Part shown: in pieces, positions 57,481 through 64,000 of the stretch
Position numbering within the stretch: position 1 is the stretch's first letter
How the letters are laid out: each line of letters begins with the position of its first letter
NCBI RefSeq assembly: GCF_003664325.1
Contig: NZ_RCDA01000001.1
Location: forward strand, 1,054,001-1,118,000
Direction: 5' to 3'
Source: Alkalispirillum mobile
GTDB taxonomy: Bacteria; Pseudomonadota; Gammaproteobacteria; Nitrococcales; Halorhodospiraceae
Length of the DNA stretch: 64,000 nucleotides
Notes under the pieces: model-generated
Databases searched by the model: none
What the model was told of the DNA's origin: nothing
The model's input: only the letters and a program-made list of their open reading frames with translations
Translations under genes and position numbers: made by a program

Positions 57481-59118
57481 TCAGGCGGATGCAGCCTGGT
57501 TGCACACCGCTTCGGCGGCATCCTCCAGAATCATATCGGATGCCTTCTCGCCGATCATGATGCAGGCGGCGTTGGTGTTGCCCGAGACAATCGTCGGCAT
57601 GATCGAGGCATCCGCCACCCGCAGCCCCTCGAGGCCGTGGACCCGGAGCCGGGCATCCACTACCGACATGTCATCCTCGGCGCGGCCCATCCTGCATGTG
57701 CCGGTGGGATGGAAAATGGTGGTGGCGTCCCGGCGGAGGTAATCAAGGATCTCATCGTCGCTCTGAATGTCCCGCCCGGGCGAGTGCTCCTCCGCCACGA
57801 ACGGCTGCATCGCCGGCTTCTCCAGGATACGGCGGGACAGCCGGAAGCCGGCGATCATAACCTCACAGTCCTTCTCCTCGGACAGATAGTTCGGGTGAAT
57901 GCGCGGGTACTCGTACGGGTCGTTGGATGCGACGTGCACCTCACCCCGGCTCTCGGGACGAAGCTGGCACGAAGACAGGGTGAAACCGGGGAACTCGTGC
58001 ACCGGCGCCCCGGGCTTGTCGGAACTCAGCGTGCCGAAGTGGAACTGGATATCCGGACGGCTATCCGCGTCGTTGGTTTTGACAAAGCCGCCGGCCTGGT
58101 TGATGCCAACCGCAAGGGGCCCCCTGCGGAACAACAGGTACTTCAGACCGATCCGCGCCTTGCGCACCATGCTCGCCAGGTCATCGTTGGTGGTGATCGA
58201 CTGGGTGCAGCGACTGATGATTCGCGCCTGGAGGTGGTCCTGCAGGTTACGACCCACACCCTTCATCGGGTGCACCACCGGCAACCCGGCCTCCTTGAGG
58301 ATTTCGGGGTCTCCGATCCCCGAGAGCTCCATGATCTGAGGCGAATTGATGGCGCCGGCAGACAGAACCACCTCCCGGCGCGCATGCACCGTGAAGTCGG
58401 TGTCCTCCTTCCGGTACCTGACACCCAGCACCCGGTTACCCTCAATCACGAGACCGTTGGTCTGGGCATTCGTCTCCACCGTGAGATTGGAGCGTTGCCT
58501 GGCCGGGCGTAGAAAGGCCTTGGCGGAGCTGCACCGGCGACCATTTTTAGTCGTCAGCTGGAAGTAGCCGACACCCTCCTGGCTCGCACCATTAAAGTCC
58601 TCGGACCTGGGAAAGCCGGCCTGCTCGCCCGCGCTGATGAACGCCTCCACCAGCGGGTGATTCTCATGGACAGACGACACCGCAAGGGGCCCTCCGGCAC
58701 CATGATAGGCATCCTCTCCTCGCTCCTGGTCCTCCGACCGACGGAAGTATGGCAGCACCTGGTCCCACCCCCATCCGGGGTTGCCCATCGCTGCCCAGTC
58801 ATCGAAGTCCTCGGCCTGACCGCGGACATAGATCAGCCCGTTGATTGAACTGGAACCACCCAGCACCTTGCCGCGGGGCCAGTACATCCGCCGGCCGGCG
58901 ATGCCCTCGTCAGGCTCCGTGGTGTAGCCCCAGTTCAGCGTGGGGTGGAACATCGTCTTCCCGTAACCAATGGGGACGTGAATCCACGGATAGTTATCGA
59001 CGGGCCCGGCCTCCAGCAACAGCACGGAGTACCGACCATCCTCGCTGAGGCGATTGGCCAGAACGCAACCCGCAGAACCCGCTCCGACAACGACAAAGTC
59101 GTATTGCTTGCTCTCCAT
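57481..59118 (-). CDS. GMC-family FAD alcohol/choline dehydrogenase
   Basis: A 545-residue flavoprotein. The FAD motif VVGAGSAGCVLANRLSED opens it; WPRGKVLGGSSSINGLIYVRG and VVLSAGAINSPQIMELSGIG are the two GMC signatures. The catalytic His is likely in IFHPTGTCRMG and the partner Asn/His in PTIVSGNTNAACIMIGEKA. Members oxidise choline, alkanols, polyols or sugar alcohols. The ATG at 59118 follows GGGGGAGAGG. It is divergent from a TRAP operon with an IclR regulator, so it may oxidise the imported substrate. Confidence 0.9.
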   Translation of the reverse strand: MESKQYDFVVVGAGSAGCVLANRLSEDGRYSVLLLEAGPVDNYPWIHVPIGYGKTMFHPTLNWGYTTEPDEGIAGRRMYWPRGKVLGGSSSINGLIYVRGQAEDFDDWAAMGNPGWGWDQVLPYFRRSEDQERGEDAYHGAGGPLAVSSVHENHPLVEAFISAGEQAGFPRSEDFNGASQEGVGYFQLTTKNGRRCSSAKAFLRPARQRSNLTVETNAQTNGLVIEGNRVLGVRYRKEDTDFTVHARREVVLSAGAINSPQIMELSGIGDPEILKEAGLPVVHPMKGVGRNLQDHLQARIISRCTQSITTNDDLASMVRKARIGLKYLLFRRGPLAVGINQAGGFVKTNDADSRPDIQFHFGTLSSDKPGAPVHEFPGFTLSSCQLRPESRGEVHVASNDPYEYPRIHPNYLSEEKDCEVMIAGFRLSRRILEKPAMQPFVAEEHSPGRDIQSDDEILDYLRRDATTIFHPTGTCRMGRAEDDMSVVDARLRVHGLEGLRVADASIMPTIVSGNTNAACIMIGEKASDMILEDAAEAVCNQAASA

Positions 59119-59193
59119 ACCCTCTCCCCCTTCGTGGTCAGCCGCCCGGGCAGTGTGTGACCCACTGCCCCAAGAGGTCTTTTGCTTGTTTTT

Positions 59194-59210
59194 TGAGACA
59201 CTGTGTTTCA
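59194..59210. promoter_or_regulatory. Palindrome in the GMC-dctP divergent promoter region
   Basis: TGAGACACTGTGTTTCA is an 8-bp inverted repeat with a 1-nt centre and one mismatch, 76 bp before the GMC start. An AT-rich part with TTGACA at 59309 lies nearer dctP. The IclR-family protein of this locus is a plausible binder. The 302-bp region holds no gene. Confidence 0.4.
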
Positions 59211-59420
59211 CTGTAGAGCATGTCGGAGGCATTGCAAAGGCTGCAGTGCACTTCGGCGTGAGAGGCAATAACATCAATTTTCTTGCAACTTTTCCGCACA
59301 ATTTTTTGTTGACAAACGTCCTGAGTGTGCAAGAGTGAGATTGTCCGTTTCATTTTTGCGGGCAATACAACTACTAGACAAGGGCGCCCAAAGAGGCGTC
59401 AGAGGTTGGGAGGAGAACCC

Positions 59421-60650
59421 ATGATCAACAAGCTGAAAGGCGTGTCTCGCCGGGACTTCCTGGGAATCGCTGGCCGCTACGGCCTGACGTCGACCTTGAT
59501 CGCTGCATCCGGTCTCACCGGCCTTGTCACAGCACCCCAGCTGGCAAAAGCTGCAGAGAAGACCAACGATAGACGCACTCGCAACTCTCCCGAGGTGACC
59601 TGGCGCTTTGGCGCATCCGGTTTCAACGAGGACAACCTTGACATCCAGAAATCCGGCCAGCTGTTCTGGGTACAGGATCTGGAGGAGCGGACTGAAGGCA
59701 AGATTCGGGTCGAGTTCATCGGCAGCAACCAGATCTGCAACCAGCTGGACTGCGTAAACAACACCCAGCAGGGTGTGGTGGACGTCTTCTCGGCATCTAC
59801 GCAGAACTCCGCAGACGGGGCCCCCTACTACAACGTGCTGGACTTCGCCTACATGTTCCCCAGCCGGGCCTCCCAGTACTACTTCTTCTACCACCCCAAA
59901 AGCGAGGAACTGCTCCGTGAGCCGCTGCGCCAGCGGCACAACCTGCACTTCCTCTTTACCCACTGTGAGCTCCGCGGCCTGATGATGGGCCGCACGTTCC
60001 GGGATGAGCCGACGGTCTCCAAACTCGAGGACATCCAGGGCACCCGCAACCGTGTCACGGGCACCCAGCTCGGGCGCATCGCCATGCAGCTGCTCGACCT
60101 GAACCCCCGTCCTGTCGCCTGGGAGGAGACGCTAGATGCCCTTCGCCAGGGTCTGATCGACGGTGCCGAGACCTGGATGGGTGCCGCCGCCTACTCCGGC
60201 CTGACGCCGGTACTCAGCCAGGCGGTGGATCTACGGTTCTTCTGTGGCACCGAACACACCGCCATGGACGTGCGCAAATTCGATTCTCTCTCCTCGGAGC
60301 TGCAGGACGCGGTCATGGAGTCTGCATACACCGCGCAGGTCCATGTCCAGGGCGTTCATGAATCGGCACTTACCGATATCGTGGGTGCTTACCCGGATCC
60401 CGAACCCCATACCCTGTTCGGCAAAAACGAAGTCAGGGTGGCACGACTCCCGGAAGAAGAGATCCGCAAAGCCGAGGAGCTATGCGCACCCGAGTATAAC
60501 CCCGAGCCGTGGGAGCGCTGGCGTGACCGCCTGAATGACTGGTCCGGCGGGCATGACGTGTACAAGGAAATACACGCTATCGCGAGGGAGATTCCCAGCG
60601 ATATGCCTGTCGCCAACGTCAAACCGCGGCGCTGGTGGAATAACGCGTAA
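59421..60650 (+). CDS. dctP: TRAP transporter solute-binding protein (DctP), Tat-exported
   Basis: A 409-residue periplasmic receptor. VSRRDFLGIAGRYGL is a twin-arginine signal, unusual but known for TRAP receptors. The mature domain has SGQLFWVQDLEERTEGKIRVEFIGSNQ and ETLDALRQGLIDGAETW, both DctP-type. It is longer than common DctP proteins (about 330), with an N-terminal Tat leader and extra loops. GGGAGGAGA precedes the ATG. First gene of dctPQM. The ligand is unknown; the TAXI type is excluded. Confidence 0.88.
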   Translation: MINKLKGVSRRDFLGIAGRYGLTSTLIAASGLTGLVTAPQLAKAAEKTNDRRTRNSPEVTWRFGASGFNEDNLDIQKSGQLFWVQDLEERTEGKIRVEFIGSNQICNQLDCVNNTQQGVVDVFSASTQNSADGAPYYNVLDFAYMFPSRASQYYFFYHPKSEELLREPLRQRHNLHFLFTHCELRGLMMGRTFRDEPTVSKLEDIQGTRNRVTGTQLGRIAMQLLDLNPRPVAWEETLDALRQGLIDGAETWMGAAAYSGLTPVLSQAVDLRFFCGTEHTAMDVRKFDSLSSELQDAVMESAYTAQVHVQGVHESALTDIVGAYPDPEPHTLFGKNEVRVARLPEEEIRKAEELCAPEYNPEPWERWRDRLNDWSGGHDVYKEIHAIAREIPSDMPVANVKPRRWWNNA

Positions 60651-60659
60651 CCCAAACCC

Positions 60660-60695
60660 GCTGCTGCGCGGACTGAGCTTAGTCCGCGCAGCAGC
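60660..60695 (+). other. Perfect 15-bp hairpin between dctP and dctQ
   Basis: GCTGCTGCGCGGACT and AGTCCGCGCAGCAGC pair fully around the 6-nt loop GAGCTT. There is no T tract. It probably stabilises the dctP transcript so that receptor outnumbers membrane subunits. Confidence 0.8.
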
Positions 60696-60769
60696 CCCTC
60701 ATGGTTTGCCATTGCGAGCGATGCCCGCAATGGAGTGTTGCGTATTACCCATCGGGTAAGGGTACTCTT

Positions 60770-61360
60770 ATGTCTCAGGATACTGATCGCAGCCAGGCTG
60801 TAATGGGCCAGACTGCCAAGCAGGGGTCATTGAAAAAAATGCTTTTTTACCCCTTGTTCTGGCTGGATAGAAACATTGAGAAATGCTTCATAATCGTTGC
60901 CTACGGCCTGATGGCCGGCATCATTTTCGTAGAGGTGGTTCGCCGATTCACAACGGGCGGATCGTTTGCCTGGAGCACCTCTGTTCCCGTTTACATGTTT
61001 CTCTGGCTGACCTGGCTGGGGGCAGCCTATAACGTCAAGAAACGGGCGCATCTCACATTTACGGAGGTTCGGGCGCGGCTGCCTCATTGGGGGCAATACG
61101 CCTCGTTCATGCTGGATGGAATCCTCTGGATCACCTTCAGCGTTATCGTTATTTATTGGTCCGGCCTGCAGGTTCATTCGTCATATATGAACTGGGCCAC
61201 CGTTTCCGGGACGGACAACTGGATGCAATGGTGGTTTTACCTTGCCACGCCAGTTGGCTTTGGATTGATCATCATTCGGTCAATACAAAACATGATTCAG
61301 GACACCATTACATTCCGTCGTGGTGAACCGTTCCGCGTACAACAATCATTGTTTGATTAA
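60770..61360 (+). CDS. dctQ: TRAP transporter small membrane subunit (DctQ)
   Basis: A 196-residue protein with four hydrophobic helices: CFIIVAYGLMAGIIFVEVVRR, VPVYMFLWLTWLGAAY, GILWITFSVIVIYWSGL and WFYLATPVGFGLIIIRSI. RAHLTFTEVRARLP matches the DctQ loop (R-x-H-x-x). It pairs with DctM in a Na+-driven importer. ATG 60770 sits about 120 bp after dctP. Confidence 0.9.
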   Translation: MSQDTDRSQAVMGQTAKQGSLKKMLFYPLFWLDRNIEKCFIIVAYGLMAGIIFVEVVRRFTTGGSFAWSTSVPVYMFLWLTWLGAAYNVKKRAHLTFTEVRARLPHWGQYASFMLDGILWITFSVIVIYWSGLQVHSSYMNWATVSGTDNWMQWWFYLATPVGFGLIIIRSIQNMIQDTITFRRGEPFRVQQSLFD

Positions 61361-61374
61361 CCGGAGTCGATCCA

Positions 61375-62661
61375 ATGAGTGACGGCACGCTTATTACATT
61401 GGTATCTCTGGGTGTGTTCACGCTGTTTATGCTGGGCGTGCCCATTTTCCTGGTCATTGGTTTCTGGATCATCGGTGTCAGCATCGTTATTGATTTTACG
61501 TTGGCCAACCTGGGCGGAACACTTTTCACCGGTCTGAGTTCATTCGCCTTGCTGGCGCTGCCGCTGTTTGTCCTGACCGGTGACTTGATCAAGGCAGGCG
61601 GTATTGCCAAGCGGCTGGCCGACTTCGCATACGCGCTGCTCGGCTGGATTCGCGGTGGTATGGGGATGGCAACCCTCGGGGCCTGCGGTATGTTCGCGGC
61701 GATCTCGGGTTCCAACTCGGCAACCACGGCGACCATCGGCTCCATAATGGATCCCGAAATGCGGAAAAACGGCTATGACGGTCGATTCTCGGCCGCCACG
61801 GCCGCGGCAGGCGGTGTGGTCGGGATCATCATCCCGCCCAGTATCATCTTCATCGTCTACGGCTTTTTGATGAACCTGTCGATTATCGACCTGTTCATCG
61901 CCGGCATGCTGCCCGGCATCCTGATGGTTGCCGCAATGCAGCTCGCCTGCTTCCTGGTGTCGTACAAGTTCTCCTGGGGCAAGATCATTCGCCTGGAGGG
62001 CAAGCGGGTGATGCGCACGGGTGCCAAGGCCTACCTGGGCTTCCTCGCCATCGGCATCGTTCTTTACGGGATTTATTCCGGCGCCTTTTCCCCGACCGAG
62101 GCGGCAGGGATGACCGTTGGCTTCTGCCTGTTGGCCGGCATGCTGGTCACCCGCGAGATTAAGATCACCAAGCTACCCGACGTGATGATGCGGTCGGGCC
62201 AGATTGCCGGCATGCTTTGCCCGCTGATCGCCGTGTCCGTGGTCATGCAGCAGTTGCTCTCCATCCTTGGAGCTGGCGCCGTGATCACCGACCTGCTGAC
62301 CGGTCTCGGTGGGTACTACACCATCCTGATCGCTTGCATGATCACGGTGCTGATCTTCGGGACGGTGCTGGAGAGCCTTCCGGTTACCATCATCCTGGCA
62401 CCCATCCTGGCACCCATCGCTGTCAGCATCGGGGTGGATCCCGCGCACTTCGCCGTGATCTTCCTGGTGGGGGCTGCCATTGGCTTCATCACCCCGCCCT
62501 ACGGGCTGAACCTGTACGTGGCCAGTGGCATTACTGGCATCTCGTATCTAAGGCTGGTGCCATTCATCATGCCCTACCTCGTAGTGCTGCTCATCGCCTG
62601 GATGATCATCGCGTTTTACCCGCCGCTGTCCACCTGGCTGATTCAATTTGGCGGACGATGA
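61375..62661 (+). CDS. dctM: TRAP transporter large permease (DctM)
   Basis: A 428-residue, roughly 12-helix ion-coupled transporter subunit. FALLALPLFVLTGDLIKAGG, MFAAISGSNSATTATIGSIM and GGVVGIIIPPSIIFIVYG are DctM hallmarks, as is the late GFITPPYGLNLYVASG. It follows dctQ by 14 bp. A terminator ends the operon before the IclR gene. Confidence 0.95.
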   Translation: MSDGTLITLVSLGVFTLFMLGVPIFLVIGFWIIGVSIVIDFTLANLGGTLFTGLSSFALLALPLFVLTGDLIKAGGIAKRLADFAYALLGWIRGGMGMATLGACGMFAAISGSNSATTATIGSIMDPEMRKNGYDGRFSAATAAAGGVVGIIIPPSIIFIVYGFLMNLSIIDLFIAGMLPGILMVAAMQLACFLVSYKFSWGKIIRLEGKRVMRTGAKAYLGFLAIGIVLYGIYSGAFSPTEAAGMTVGFCLLAGMLVTREIKITKLPDVMMRSGQIAGMLCPLIAVSVVMQQLLSILGAGAVITDLLTGLGGYYTILIACMITVLIFGTVLESLPVTIILAPILAPIAVSIGVDPAHFAVIFLVGAAIGFITPPYGLNLYVASGITGISYLRLVPFIMPYLVVLLIAWMIIAFYPPLSTWLIQFGGR

Positions 62662-62691
62662 AGGCGGCGGCACCCAATGCGACGCCTGAGA

Positions 62692-62724
62692 GGGATGCCC
62701 GTGACCATCGGGCGTCCCTTTTTT
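62692..62724 (+). terminator. Intrinsic terminator of dctPQM
   Basis: GGGATGCCCG pairs with CGGGCGTCCC (one G-T pair) across a 7-nt loop, then six T residues. Confidence 0.9.
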
Positions 62725-62823
62725 GCGTCGGGCACCGCCACCGCTCCGAGGCAGGCCATGTGGTATCTTCCTCGGGAAAATCAGGGAGCAAACGATGCGG
62801 GCTCATCCCGCCGGGGATCAGAA

Positions 62824-63615
62824 ATGGAGAAAAAGCAGAGAGCCAAAGGATCAACCGGTGAGCGGTTGTTGCGCATTCTGAGTGCTGTCGTGGAAGCGGA
62901 CGGGCCGGTGGATCTGCCCCTGGTCACCGAGACGGTGGACCTGCCCAAGCCCACGGCGCACCGCCTGCTGACCCTGCTGGAGCAGCAGGGTTACCTGGTC
63001 CGTGACACCGACGGCCGCAGCTTCACGCCGGGCCCGGTCCTGAACCGGGTGGCCTGCCGGGTGCTGCAGAGCAAGGCGGCAAAAGCCCCCCGCCATGCCA
63101 TCCTGGAGCGTATTGCGGCGACGGCGGGCGAGGCCTGTAACTTGGTGGTGATGGATGGCAACCACATCACCTACATCGACCGGATCGATTCCGCGTGGCC
63201 GTTGAGCATCCGGCTGGCCATCGGCTCCGAGGTCCCCCTGCACTGCACGGCAACCGGAAAACTCCTCACCAGCCTCCAACCCAAACGGGTGCGGCGCAGG
63301 CTGCTGTCGACGTTGCCACTGAGTTCCTGGACGCCGCATACCATCACGGACCCCACAGAACTTGAGGCGGAACTCGAGACCATTCGCAAGGCGCGGGTGG
63401 GCACCGACAACCAGGAGTTCATCGAGGGCATGGTCGCCGTTTCGGTCCCCATACCGCCACCGGCCGGCCCGCCAATTGCCGCCGTGTCCATCCATGCCCC
63501 GGTGTTCCGTAAATCGCTGGCCGACCTGAAAACGCATATCCCCCTGCTGCAGGAGTCCGCTGACAAACTGGCCACGATCATTCACGATCAGGAGGGCACA
63601 GCTTCCGCTAACTGA
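62824..63615 (+). CDS. IclR-family transcription regulator
   Basis: A 263-residue regulator. The N-terminal winged HTH (GERLLRILSAVVEADGPVDL...KPTAHRLLTLLEQQGYLVRD) is followed by the IclR effector domain with LHCTATGKLL and the end FIEGMVAVSVPI. Small-molecule control of the dctPQM and GMC genes is the likely role. The ATG at 62824 is chosen by homology; the frame is open upstream through the terminator. It ends overlapping, by 8 bp, the convergent TauE/SafE gene. Confidence 0.92.
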   Translation: MEKKQRAKGSTGERLLRILSAVVEADGPVDLPLVTETVDLPKPTAHRLLTLLEQQGYLVRDTDGRSFTPGPVLNRVACRVLQSKAAKAPRHAILERIAATAGEACNLVVMDGNHITYIDRIDSAWPLSIRLAIGSEVPLHCTATGKLLTSLQPKRVRRRLLSTLPLSSWTPHTITDPTELEAELETIRKARVGTDNQEFIEGMVAVSVPIPPPAGPPIAAVSIHAPVFRKSLADLKTHIPLLQESADKLATIIHDQEGTASAN

Positions 63616-64000
63616 GGATAGCCCGCGCCACCCCGGCCACGGAGAGCACCATCAACAGCACCAGCACAAACTGCTTGAAGCGGTCCGGGTTGGCCACGTT
63701 GAACAGCCGGTGCCCCACCTTGATACCGATGAACAGCGGCACCACCATGGCGCCAGCCACCAGCAACGTATAGGTGCTGACCAGCGCGTAGGCGCCGGCG
63801 ACCCCAATCGTCAGGATATCCTTCAGCAATAGAAAGGCGACCATCGTGGCCCGGACCACGACGATGGAGACGTTGGCCGACAGGAACATCACCACCACGA
63901 TCAGCCCGCCGACGCCCGCCGCCCCGGTCATGGCACCGGACACGATACCCGTGCCGAACACCAGGCCCCGGCCGGCCTCCGATCGAAACCGGAACCCCGT
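63608..64000 (-). CDS. TauE/SafE-family permease, partial
   Basis: The C-terminal part of a membrane protein cut by the right edge. GTGIVSGAMTGAAGVGGLIVVVMFL is the start of the second TauE/SafE half (written here in part as GAMTGAAGVGGL), followed by hydrophobic helices to the end ARAILS. The frame stays open to position 64000. Family members move sulfite, sulfoacetate or other small anions. Confidence 0.8.
   Translation of the reverse strand, partial: TGFRFRSEAGRGLVFGTGIVSGAMTGAAGVGGLIVVVMFLSANVSIVVVRATMVAFLLLKDILTIGVAGAYALVSTYTLLVAGAMVVPLFIGIKVGHRLFNVANPDRFKQFVLVLLMVLSVAGVARAILS

Overview
The window is GC-rich proteobacterial chromosome with one visibly more AT-rich island. The gene set suggests a halophilic or alkaliphilic gammaproteobacterium of the Ectothiorhodospiraceae type. 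It includes a DUF1538 antiporter with a P-II partner, TrkH, ubiG, an anaerobic sulfur-type molybdoenzyme under an FNR-like regulator, acetone carboxylase and TRAP transport. The taxon is an inference; no rRNA or other marker gene is present.

Left part (1-20.4 kb). A leftward cluster for ion and carbon-store homeostasis holds trkH, glgC, a P-type cation ATPase, a P-II-like protein and a DUF1538 antiporter cut by the window edge. A rightward tripartite RND efflux operon follows, then a small secreted DUF4168 protein, tRNA-Ala(CGC) and an AEC permease. Next is a leftward thiosulfate/polysulfide-reductase-like operon (TorD chaperone, catalytic A, FeS B, cytochrome b C). Its FNR-family regulator lies directly upstream, and good FNR-type boxes sit in the 108 bp between them. 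tRNA-Arg(CCT) closes this part.

Accessory island (20.5-31.56 kb). This is an integron gene-cassette array without an integrase in the window (a CALIN). There are ten complete attC sites and one decayed terminal site, and twelve genes all read leftward. In every internal cassette the core site of its own attC is the exact complement of the core at its own 5' edge, which is the mark of cassettes inserted one by one. The cargo is HigBA toxin-antitoxin, a DUF2971 protein, a GGCT-like protein, a two-gene membrane system, a class III cyclase-like protein next to a HEPN protein, a possible PD-(D/E)xK nuclease, an OLD-family ATPase/TOPRIM nuclease and several orphans. It reads like a store of anti-phage or stress functions.

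Middle (32-45 kb). The acetone carboxylase operon acxABC has a perfect sigma-54 promoter, tandem upstream dyads and its AcoR/AcxR-type activator downstream. After it come two small unknown genes, an M42 peptidase, a photolyase-like flavoprotein with inverted domain order, ubiG, a short LOV photoreceptor and an SRPBCC protein.

Right part (45-64 kb). Nutrient uptake dominates: an FbpABC-type ABC operon, an in-frame chimera of an ABC ATPase with the C-terminal half of an OprO/P porin, chrA, an intact OprO/P porin, and a phnDCE operon with a Pho-box-like repeat. Then come a PilZ protein, a GMC oxidoreductase divergent from a DctPQM TRAP operon followed by an IclR regulator, and a TauE/SafE permease cut by the right edge.
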